64,000 nt of DNA from Chloroflexi bacterium 54-19 (lineage in GTDB: Bacteria > Chloroflexota > Chloroflexia > Chloroheliales > Chloroheliaceae), in contig MKTJ01000077.1 in the NCBI GenBank assembly GCA_001898225.1, positions 62,001 through 126,000 on the forward strand, given 5' to 3'. Numbering within the stretch: position 1 is the stretch's first letter; every line of letters begins with the position of its first letter. Below are positions 54,498 to 61,946 of this stretch, one piece after another. Both the position numbers and the translations under genes were made by a program. Below the pieces are notes generated by a model. It was not told the origin of the DNA. It did not search any database and saw nothing but the letters and a program-made list of their open reading frames with translations.

Positions 54498-55799
54498 ATG
54501 CTCGAATGGCACCAGCGCGGCGCTAAGACCGACGCCGAATTTGAAACCGTAGTCGAAAATTATCTTTCCGACTGCATGGTCGAAGAATCACGCCTCCAGA
54601 ACGATACCAGCCTCGACCCGGAAGAACGCACCCAGGAACTCGAAGCCCTCCGATACAAAATCGAGGAATTGCAAACTTTTTTGGCCCGGTTGCGTGGCCA
54701 GGAGGTCATCAGCCCGGAGGAATTGCGCCTGCGCCGGGATATTGAGGAAGATGCTTCCAAGGGCCTGATTGCGATGGACACGGTCTATACGGTCTACCGG
54801 CCCGACATTCACCGCTATGACAACGAAGAAGGTATCATCGAAGGGGGCAACCTGGTTATCCGGCGCAAGACCGGTAAAATTGAGATGCAAATCCCCATGC
54901 CCGGTTTCGAAGACCCCGACGCTTCCAGTTTACCCAACTGGGATGCCGATAACCTCGACCAGAGCCAGCCGACTGATGCCGCCCTGGTAGCCGTGACCGA
55001 GGTAGCCCGCGCCGCCCTGGGCGATTACGCCGCCCGTGTGATGCACCTATTATTTGAAATTGCCAATGACTATCCCCACTGGCGCACTCCGAACGTGACT
55101 TTTTCGGTCAACGAATTCCTGGACCGGCTCGGTTATGCCAGGGATAAACGCGGTATCCATTACAGCAAGAACCGCCGCTACCTTATGCGGACCCTGGTTG
55201 CCCTCCAAACCGCCCGGATTATCGCCGAACGCCCCATTTACGACAAGGGCAAGAACTATCGCGAAGTTATTATGTCGCCCCTCCTTACCGGCCTCCGCAC
55301 TATTTACGATAACGACGAGGAAGCCAACAAACATCTTTCAACCTGGGAACTTTTCGAAAAAGGCGTGCCTGGTGACGTTATCCAGGTTCGCATCGGGCCG
55401 GACTGGTACGAGGGTGTCCGGCGCAGCGATGGGTCGCGGGGCAACAATTACACGCTGGTACCGCGCCTGGGCGACCCTAAAGCCCTGACCAACCCGACCC
55501 ACACCCGGACCGAGGACCGCCTGGAAAATTACCTCTACACCCGTTACAAAGAGCTGCGTTACGCCCGACTCAACATCAATATCCTGCGCAGCACCGCCCT
55601 GGATAAGGCCGGGGTCACCACCAAAAACGTCACACGAGCCACCCAGATTTTGCAGAAAGCCCTCGATAAACTGCAAACCAAGGGCGTTATTACCGGTTAC
55701 AACCCCCAACCCCTGCCGCTCCGGCCCAACGAAAGCTTTACCGTGGACCTCAACGAGGCCGCTTTCTACCAGCGCCGTCGGGCCGAAGAAAAGAAATAA
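54498..55799 (+). CDS. replication initiator-like protein
   Basis: A 433-residue protein. The N-terminal 80 residues are charged and helical; residues about 165-250 contain a winged-helix region (HLLFEIANDYPHWRTPNVTFSVNEFLDRLG... SKNRRYLMRTLVALQTARII), and the C-terminal part (about 345-420) looks like a second winged domain (LYTRYKELRYARLNINILRS...ATQILQKALDKLQTKGVITGYN). This fits iteron-plasmid Rep proteins with paired winged helices, but there is no unambiguous family signature. It lies beside parAB and directly before the iterons, which supports the role. SD is weak (GGGAAAAAT). Confidence 0.6.
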   Translation: MLEWHQRGAKTDAEFETVVENYLSDCMVEESRLQNDTSLDPEERTQELEALRYKIEELQTFLARLRGQEVISPEELRLRRDIEEDASKGLIAMDTVYTVYRPDIHRYDNEEGIIEGGNLVIRRKTGKIEMQIPMPGFEDPDASSLPNWDADNLDQSQPTDAALVAVTEVARAALGDYAARVMHLLFEIANDYPHWRTPNVTFSVNEFLDRLGYARDKRGIHYSKNRRYLMRTLVALQTARIIAERPIYDKGKNYREVIMSPLLTGLRTIYDNDEEANKHLSTWELFEKGVPGDVIQVRIGPDWYEGVRRSDGSRGNNYTLVPRLGDPKALTNPTHTRTEDRLENYLYTRYKELRYARLNINILRSTALDKAGVTTKNVTRATQILQKALDKLQTKGVITGYNPQPLPLRPNESFTVDLNEAAFYQRRRAEEKK

Positions 55800-56470
55800 T
55801 CTTTACCGGTAGTGTGGTCTGCGGTAAATCAGTTAGATTTAATAAAAACAGATTTACCGCTGGACCCACTACATTTACCGCCAGCACCCACCCCCTGAGT
55901 CCTTTTTGCCCGCATTTACCCCTCTTTTTGAATCCGGGAATCCCAAACCGGGGCGGTTTTCGCATGGAAAAACCAGAATTTACCGGGCGTGTGGTAAGTG
56001 GTAAAGATTTCGACTCGGCCTGTGGGCCTATGGTAAAGCCGCGTGTGGTAAGCGGTAAAGATTATTTTAGAACTTTCATGCTTTCGTGTGGTCTCCGGTA
56101 AATTTCATGCTTAAAATTTACCGCTCTAATAGAGTCGTGTGGTAAGCGGTAAATCATGCATGTGGATAAATTTACCGATTCGTGTGGTATGCAGTAAATT
56201 CATGAAATTTTGGTGTGGTGAGCGGTAAATGGCGATATTTTTTAGCCTCAAAATGCTCATGGGGTCAGCGGTAAAGACATGTGTGCCATGCGGTAAAAAC
56301 ATGTGTGGTAAAGGGTAAACGATTCAGGCTGACTCTGGCGGTCTATAAAGTATTAATAGAGAGTAGTGATATGTAAACTAGGGGCCACCCTTGCCCCACA
56401 TTTTACCAGGGTTTACTATTAGGTTGGAAATACATGCGATTAAACCGAAGCCGCTCGTAAACTGGTAAAA
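55800..56470. repeat. iteron array of a putative replication origin
   Basis: About 670 non-coding bases between two initiator-like genes. Consensus GTGTGGTAAGCGGTAAA occurs at least 11 times on the plus strand: 55812-55828, 55989-56005, 56021-56037 (variant), 56043-56059, 56086-56102, 56137-56153, 56182-56198, 56213-56229, 56259-56275 (variant), 56281-56297 and 56303-56319. Inverse copies occur near 55851-55872, 55871-55892 and 56115-56133. Spacing is irregular and the GGTAAA core is the most constant. A DnaA box (TGTGGATAA, 56161-56169) is in the array and an AT-rich stretch lies at 56341-56395, a possible unwinding element. Confidence 0.8.
56161..56169 (-). other. DnaA box in the iteron array
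   Basis: TGTGGATAA, the exact complement of TTATCCACA, followed directly by AATTTACC (inverse iteron core). It suggests host DnaA also participates. Confidence 0.6.
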
Positions 56471-58225
56471 ATGAAACAATGGCCTTCCGACAAAAAAGAA
56501 TATGTTCCCGATAACACCGTGGGCGGCGAATTAACCTTTAGCGGTTTCAAAAATCTCAATTCGACCCCAATACCGGACGAGTTTTTCGATGTGCTGGCCG
56601 TACAGTTGAGCGAGGCCGAACTGCGGGTGCTGCTCTATATCATGCGCCGGACCTTTGGCTTTAAGAAAAAAGCCGATGCCATCTCGCTCAGCCAGTTGAC
56701 CGGTGGTATCCGCAAACGGGATGGGAGCGTCCTCGACCACGGGACCGGCCTTTCCAAACCGGCAGTCCTAAAAGCGGTCAGCGGATTGCAAGCCAGGGGC
56801 ATTATAACAATTGAAAAACGGACCGGTGAGGATGGCCGCAACGAAATAAATGTCTACCAGTTACGCTTTGCCGACGAACCTACAACCCCATCCCAGCCCA
56901 CTTTTTCAAGCCAGCAAAGTAACTCATCCGTTGACTACTCAACGATTGGACATAATCAATACCTTTCTCCCGACCCCCGTTTTGTTTCTGCTCGCCCGGT
57001 TGCACCGGTAGCCGCCCGGTCAACCAACCCTGGCTTTTCCCCAGGATTTTCAGGCGAGCAGAGGCAGACCGGGGATTTTAACAGGACGCATCCCGAAAAT
57101 TTTGGTGGGGAAACCGAAATTACGCCAGGGGTAAACCAGCTTTACCGGGAGGGTAAACCAACTTTACCAGGGTCTAAATCTCGACCTCAGGGTGGTAAAC
57201 AAGCTTTACCAGGGGTGGTTAACCAAATTAACCGGGGTAGTCAAATTGAACCCGGAAAAGGGGTAAACCAAGTTTACCGACAACATGAGAGTCAACAAGA
57301 TTCCAGTAAACAAACTACAGAAACACAAACTGTGTGGCGGGCAAGCGGTTCGTTAGCTTATCAGCCTTTGTTATTGGATGAACCGGTTGAGCCTCCCAGG
57401 GCAGCAGAAGAACTTTACATAAATCTTGAAGAGTTAGCCGGGGAAATGTACGGGCTGGGGCTTTCTCAAAAAGTGGTCCTCGACTATATCCAGGCTTACC
57501 CGGCAGAATATTTATGGGAAAAGGTCCGTCTGACCCACCAGCAGTTACAGGGGCACCAGCCGACCGTCAAAAATACCGCCGGGTATTTGCGCCGCGCCAT
57601 CACCGAGGATTACCGCTCCCAACCATCTCGGACCTCTAAAAACGCTCGGACTAATCCTACCGGCTTTGCCGAACGGTTCCAGGGTACATTGGCTTACCTT
57701 AATAGAAACCGGCAGCCAGGTACCGAATGGCCCGGCCAGGAATATTTTGACTATTCTTCAGAGGAAGAAAACTATTCCGAGGAAGCCGCAACGTTATCTC
57801 CCATCTACCGGCAGGATTATGACGTTCCAACAGAGTTTGGGGAGTCGTCCTCACCGATACTGCCGGGTACCTCAACGGTTGGACGTGGGAAAGATAGCCA
57901 CGCGGGTAGCGCTGAATTTAAGGGCGGTGGGAATTCTCAATCCCGGTCCGGCGATTTTCTGTCTGCAGAAGAAGTCGCTACCGGTTTATGGGAGAAGATA
58001 TACGAAGACCTGGAAGGACGTTTCCGGTTGGGTCAAAGCCTGGAACTGCTGCGGGGCGCTCTATTCTTTCTGCCTGGGCCGGACGATTGCGAAAACTTTG
58101 TAACCTTGCAACTAAGTTCGCCCTGGCAGGAACGGACCCTCGGCATGGCTGCCCGGAGCGCCATTACCCTGGCCGTCCGCCAGCGGTTAGGGCCGGGCTT
58201 CAAGGTAAATTTCTGCTCGGCCTAA
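56471..58225 (+). CDS. replication initiator with Rep_O-like winged helix and C-terminal DnaA domain I-like region
   Basis: A 584-residue protein. Residues 20-135 resemble the winged-helix N-terminus of phage O-type and plasmid replication proteins (LSEAELRVLLYIMRRTFGFKK, LSKPAVLKAVSGLQARGIITIEKR). A long disordered middle (135-305) is followed by a helical segment (about 315-385) that ends VKNTAGYLRRAITEDY as in Rep proteins. The last 85 residues read GLWEKIYEDLEGRFRLG...VTLQLSSPWQERT...ITLAVRQRLGPGFKVNF, matching the pattern of DnaA domain I (helicase/partner-binding). The gene has no clear SD and starts in a GGTAAAAATG that is itself iteron-like. Its coding sequence also holds phased palindromes (57130-57278). 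Confidence 0.7.
   Translation: MKQWPSDKKEYVPDNTVGGELTFSGFKNLNSTPIPDEFFDVLAVQLSEAELRVLLYIMRRTFGFKKKADAISLSQLTGGIRKRDGSVLDHGTGLSKPAVLKAVSGLQARGIITIEKRTGEDGRNEINVYQLRFADEPTTPSQPTFSSQQSNSSVDYSTIGHNQYLSPDPRFVSARPVAPVAARSTNPGFSPGFSGEQRQTGDFNRTHPENFGGETEITPGVNQLYREGKPTLPGSKSRPQGGKQALPGVVNQINRGSQIEPGKGVNQVYRQHESQQDSSKQTTETQTVWRASGSLAYQPLLLDEPVEPPRAAEELYINLEELAGEMYGLGLSQKVVLDYIQAYPAEYLWEKVRLTHQQLQGHQPTVKNTAGYLRRAITEDYRSQPSRTSKNARTNPTGFAERFQGTLAYLNRNRQPGTEWPGQEYFDYSSEEENYSEEAATLSPIYRQDYDVPTEFGESSSPILPGTSTVGRGKDSHAGSAEFKGGGNSQSRSGDFLSAEEVATGLWEKIYEDLEGRFRLGQSLELLRGALFFLPGPDDCENFVTLQLSSPWQERTLGMAARSAITLAVRQRLGPGFKVNFCSA
57130..57278. repeat. five phased palindromes inside the initiator gene
   Basis: GGTAAACCAGCTTTACC (57130-57146), GGTAAACCAACTTTACC (57152-57168), GGTAAACAAGCTTTACC (57194-57210), GGTTAACCAAATTAACC (57217-57233) and GGTAAACCAAGTTTACC (57262-57278). 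Starts are 22, 42, 23 and 45 bases apart, close to multiples of two helical turns. They encode a low-complexity linker and share the iteron core GGTAAA, so they could be secondary initiator-binding sites. Confidence 0.65.
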
Positions 58226-58231
58226 CAGTGG

Positions 58232-59035
58232 TTAATTGAGGGTGTTATTGGACTCGCCGCCCTCAATATCCTGGTTAAAATTCTTCAAAAAGGGCGTCTC
58301 GCTGGAACGGTCAATATCAAGGATAAGTTCCTCACCCAGGTAAGGTTTGGTTTCGTAGCGAGTCAGGGCCCTTAATTTGTCGAGGATAACGCGGGCCTGG
58401 AGCAAGCTGCTCTCTATAGTTGAGACATCATCGACCACTTTGGGATTATCGTTGAGGCGCAGCAGTTGAAGGGTAATAAGGGCGCTGGTGAGGGGCTGGC
58501 TCATTTCATGACATATCCCTGCGGCGGTGGTCATCATAGCTTCCATCTGAGACTTGCGTTTCTCGGCCTCGATTAGCTCCCCCTGGGTCGCTTCCAACCG
58601 GTTATAAGCTTCCTGCACATCTGTAAGGAGTCCAACCTTCTCATCATAGACTTCTTTGAGGCGACTGAGTGAGCGGACACGGGCCAGAAGTTCGGCCCGG
58701 TTGACCGGTTTTGCTAGGAAGTCGTCCGCGCCGGTTTGCAAACCCAGGATACGGGTCTGGCTGTCCGCGCTGGAAGTTATCATAATAATAGGAATGTAGG
58801 TTAAACTGGCGTTGGAGCGGATGCGCCGGATAACCTGGATACCGTCAACGCCGGGCATCATGAGGTCCAGCAAAATAAGGGAGGGTATAGTCCTGCCACT
58901 CTCAAGGATTTTCAGGGCATCTTCGCCATTGGTAAAGGTACGGGTGGTATAACCGCTGCTATTAAGGAAATGGGCCAGCAAGTCCGCAGTATCGGTGATG
59001 TCATCAATAATAAAAATAAGGTTCTTTTTTTCCAT
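58232..59035 (-). CDS. response-regulator receiver with HisKA-type H-box, no ATPase domain
   Basis: A 267-residue protein. Residues 5-125 form a REC domain with phospho-acceptor D57 in LLDLMMPGVDG and K109 in FLAKPVN; a coiled coil (130-165) follows, then an H-box AAGICHEMSQPLTSALITLQLLRLN with H175. The kinase ATP-binding domain is missing; the C-terminal 70 residues lack N, G1 and G2 boxes. It could be a phosphorelay or pseudo-kinase partner, or the product of truncation. No partner kinase is adjacent. Confidence 0.75.
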   Translation of the reverse strand: MEKKNLIFIIDDITDTADLLAHFLNSSGYTTRTFTNGEDALKILESGRTIPSLILLDLMMPGVDGIQVIRRIRSNASLTYIPIIMITSSADSQTRILGLQTGADDFLAKPVNRAELLARVRSLSRLKEVYDEKVGLLTDVQEAYNRLEATQGELIEAEKRKSQMEAMMTTAAGICHEMSQPLTSALITLQLLRLNDNPKVVDDVSTIESSLLQARVILDKLRALTRYETKPYLGEELILDIDRSSETPFLKNFNQDIEGGESNNTLN

Positions 59036-59416
59036 GATTTTGTGAAAGTGCTAAACGCTAAATATAAAAATAAATAAGAAGTTAAGCCAAGCAGAAAGTT
59101 AACAGGTAATTAACGTTTATGTAAGCCTAATTATAACATACCCCACTTCATAATAACTTCATAAAGTTGCGGTAATGCTAATATGTGGGCGTAAATCGGT
59201 CCTAAGGCTATTTTCAAACCCACCCCGGCGGTTATAATGAAGGGTAAGCCCACGGGCCAGGCTGAAACTTTCAAATATGGCTTTGCGTAAACATGATGCG
59301 TAGACCGGCGCAAAACCTGGAACGGTCGGCGTTCCAGGCCAGCTATAAACGGAACGGCCAGGAAACAAAACTGGTGGTCGAAGCACTATTATTAAATTGA
59401 ACAAACGAGGGTTGAA
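59036..59416. other. 381-bp divergent intergenic region
   Basis: AT-rich left half and a GC-richer right half. Two minus-strand ORFs here lack family features and one overlaps the TPM-like gene. It probably holds the promoters of the flanking divergent genes; no motif I can support. Confidence 0.45.
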
Positions 59417-60388
59417 ATGTTGAAAAGGTACAGTAGCCAGAATTTTCTGAAGATAAAAGTAGTGAGTATTGCCCTTTTGAGCATCATGGCTTTTATGGTG
59501 CTGCTGGTCGCGACTCCTTTGGCGCAAGCCGATACCGGCAACGACCTGGCAAAGGCGCTGTCGAACCAGAAATATTATGTCTCGGACGGAGTAAAGTCTA
59601 ACAGTGGTTTTATGGGTAAAAACTCTTCCATCGAGAATGACCTTAAAAATGAAGTTAGCAAGCTGACAGGTAGCAAAGATACCCGGATTGCGGTTATAAG
59701 TAACGCCATTATCCCCAGCAACTATGGTACCGGGCTTTCCGGGGCTGAGAACTATGGTAACTACCTTTTTAACAACATTCTGACTAACCCCCAACCGGCT
59801 GTCCTGATTATCGGGAACGCCGAGGCCAACGGCATTTCTATCATTAGTTCGAAGCTGACTGCTGCCGAGAAACAGACTATTATCAAGGACGCGGCTAACG
59901 TAGCCGTTTCGAAGAACTATACCGCCGGGATTGTCTACGCCGCCGACCAGGCTGCCGACAAAATTTCGGCCAACGCGACGGGTAGCCTTATCACGACTCT
60001 CGTCATAGTGGTAGTGGTAGTGCTGTTAATCGGTGGTGCGGTGGCATATGTTTTGATTTCTACTAAAAACAACTGGACCAAAAAGGTCAAGGGTGTGGAG
60101 CAATTGGCCGACCAGGTCAGTACCCAGGTGCTTAAAGTCAGCGACGATGTAAACTTCTTACCCGACGCCGACAGGGCTAAAATGAACGCCGACTTTGGGG
60201 CGGCTACCCAGAACTTTAGCGAAGCCAACACTCGCTTGCGCGAACTTCAAAAGGTTTCGCCGGTTACGCTTCTTCTTAAAGGGCCTGAATTCCAGCGTAA
60301 ACTGGATTTGACCGGGGCGCAGTTCCAGCAGGCGCAGCAAGGTTTGAACAGGGTTGAACAGCAAGTGCGTTCCTTGCCGGGTTTCTAG
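59417..60388 (+). CDS. membrane-anchored TPM-type secreted domain protein
   Basis: A 323-residue protein with a signal peptide (cleavage near QADTG), an extracytoplasmic domain of about 120 residues (about 40-185) whose alternating pattern (TRIAVISNAIIPS, PAVLIIGNAEANGISII) resembles the TPM/YgcG fold, a transmembrane helix (about 195-218) and a cytosolic coiled coil. The known TPM signature is incomplete. GAGGG lies 5 bases before the ATG. Its neighbour has the same overall plan. Confidence 0.65.
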   Translation: MLKRYSSQNFLKIKVVSIALLSIMAFMVLLVATPLAQADTGNDLAKALSNQKYYVSDGVKSNSGFMGKNSSIENDLKNEVSKLTGSKDTRIAVISNAIIPSNYGTGLSGAENYGNYLFNNILTNPQPAVLIIGNAEANGISIISSKLTAAEKQTIIKDAANVAVSKNYTAGIVYAADQAADKISANATGSLITTLVIVVVVVLLIGGAVAYVLISTKNNWTKKVKGVEQLADQVSTQVLKVSDDVNFLPDADRAKMNADFGAATQNFSEANTRLRELQKVSPVTLLLKGPEFQRKLDLTGAQFQQAQQGLNRVEQQVRSLPGF

Positions 60389-60421
60389 TACGTACGGAAT
60401 GTACGAAAGGAAAAATTGAGG

Positions 60422-61477
60422 ATGAGTTCCATTATTTCTAAAAAGCCCTCGGTAATGAGGCTGGGGCTGCTTGTAGGGTCGTTGGTCCTCTTGTTCGGTC
60501 TGATTTTTGGGCTGGGCATGCAGACCAGTTTCGCCGGGACGGTCCAATTTAAGGATGATGCCAATATTTTAAGCAGCAGCGACGAATCGAACCTGCAAAG
60601 CAGCGGTTCGTCCTTGCCCTTCAATGTCAGGATTTTTACGACCAATACCTATACTAGCGAAAGCTCTTTCAGGAGCGCCGTCAGTAGTAACGCACCGTCT
60701 CCCGGTATCATTTACGGGATTAGCTCGAACCTGAACAAAACTTTCGTGGTAGCCAATAGTATAGGCGTCGATTCGTCCGAGGCTACCAGCATCGCCAATA
60801 CCGCGAACAACTATTTCAAAAACCGGGATTTTGTTGGCGGCATCAACGCGATGTTTAACCAGACCCGCTCTTATGCTTCGAGCGGTTCCACCGGTTCTAC
60901 CGGGACGACCAGTTCGTCTTCCCGAAGCAGCAGCGGAAGCGGCTTCCCCTTCCTGGGCTGTTTGATTGTCGGCATTATCGCGCTGGTAGCTATTAGCGTC
61001 TTTGGCGCAGGTCGGCGCCGGGCTATGAATAATAACCCCGGTTACGGCCCTGGTCCGGGCTATGGCCCCGGCTATAACGCCAACAATTACGGCCCCGGCT
61101 ACGGTCCCGGTTATGGTCCGGGCTACGGTGGCGGTTACGGCTACGGCAACCAGGGTGGCGGCATGGGTCCGCTGGGTGGCGGTATCATCGGCGCGGGCTT
61201 GGGTGGTCTGGCCGGTTACGAACTGGGTAAGGAAGCCGGTCGCAACGAAGCAGGCAACAATAACGGCGGTTTCTTTGGCGGCAACTCCGGCGGTTCCGAT
61301 TGGGGTAACAGTGGCGGCAATGTCTCCGGTAGCGGTGGCGCTGACTGGGGTGGCGGCGGCGGTTCCGATTGGGGCAGCAGCGGCAGCTTTGACGCCGGTG
61401 GCGGCGGCGATTGGGGCGGCGGCGGTGGCGGCGACTTCGGTGGAGGTGGTGGTGACTCCGGCGGAAGTAGCTGGTAA
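60422..61477 (+). CDS. TPM-like protein with glycine-rich tail
   Basis: About 351 residues. N-terminal signal/anchor (to about 40), TPM-like domain (VQFKDDANILSSSDESNLQSSGSSLPFNVRIFTTNTY; 42-140), a Ser-rich linker, a TM helix (FLGCLIVGIIALVAISVFG) and an extended Gly/Tyr/Asn-rich tail made of GYGPG and GGGDWGGG repeats. This is the YgcG-type layout. It follows the first TPM gene by 34 bases and probably shares a transcript. Confidence 0.75.
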   Translation: MSSIISKKPSVMRLGLLVGSLVLLFGLIFGLGMQTSFAGTVQFKDDANILSSSDESNLQSSGSSLPFNVRIFTTNTYTSESSFRSAVSSNAPSPGIIYGISSNLNKTFVVANSIGVDSSEATSIANTANNYFKNRDFVGGINAMFNQTRSYASSGSTGSTGTTSSSSRSSSGSGFPFLGCLIVGIIALVAISVFGAGRRRAMNNNPGYGPGPGYGPGYNANNYGPGYGPGYGPGYGGGYGYGNQGGGMGPLGGGIIGAGLGGLAGYELGKEAGRNEAGNNNGGFFGGNSGGSDWGNSGGNVSGSGGADWGGGGGSDWGSSGSFDAGGGGDWGGGGGGDFGGGGGDSGGSSW

Positions 61478-61528
61478 AACCCTTATCTCAACGAAGTAAA
61501 CGCTTCAAAGTAAATTCGTAATAGAACT

Positions 61529-61559
61529 AAAAAGGCTAATCGAAAGGTTGGCCTTTTTG
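61529..61559 (+). terminator. terminator after TPM gene pair
   Basis: AAAAAGGCTAATC/GGTTGGCCTTTTT imperfect hairpin with a GAAA loop. Confidence 0.8.
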
Positions 61560-61800
61560 TTTTCCGGAACAGGTAGATTAAAATTAGGCTAGAGTTTCGC
61601 CAGAGCATAGTTTTTTATTAACTAGCCATAAAAGAAGCTCTGGTCTATTGGCGTACAATATGCTATATTAAAACCAAGGTTTGCATTTAATTGCAGGAGA
61701 CGAGAGGTTAGCAAAGTCGCTACCTGTATAAACGTAACTCCATCCCGGATGAAGCGTTGTAATAAAGTACATTAATTGCATCCTGGCTTTTCATTTTTAG

Positions 61801-61875
61801 GACTTTCGCTTGAAACATACTTTTTGAGTTACTCTTCGGTAATTTAAAGGCTATTACATGCTCAAAGCGAAAGTC
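61801..61875. repeat. 75-bp inverted-repeat element, second copy
   Basis: Arms GACTTTCGCTTGAAAC and GCTCAAAGCGAAAGTC; the inner 43 bases partly match the copy at 26155-26228. Located about 70 bases before the start of the LCP gene. Confidence 0.6.
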
Positions 61876-61946
61876 GTGATTTTGCTGGGACACCTCAAAT
61901 TAAGCAAATACTTGTACCTTATTTTCGATGGAAGGCATAAAGTAGC

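Larger units (their letters stand above)
61478..61946. other. 470-bp intergenic region before the LCP gene
   Basis: Holds the terminator (61529-61559) and the 75-bp inverted-repeat element (61801-61875). Otherwise AT-rich with nothing else seen. Confidence 0.5.

Noticed and set aside
55800..56470. CRISPR array in place of iterons
   Set aside because: Repeats are degenerate, occur on both strands and have irregular spacing; no cas genes.
59159..59794. 211-codon minus-strand ORF
   Set aside because: Overlaps the clear signal peptide region of the TPM-like gene on the other strand.
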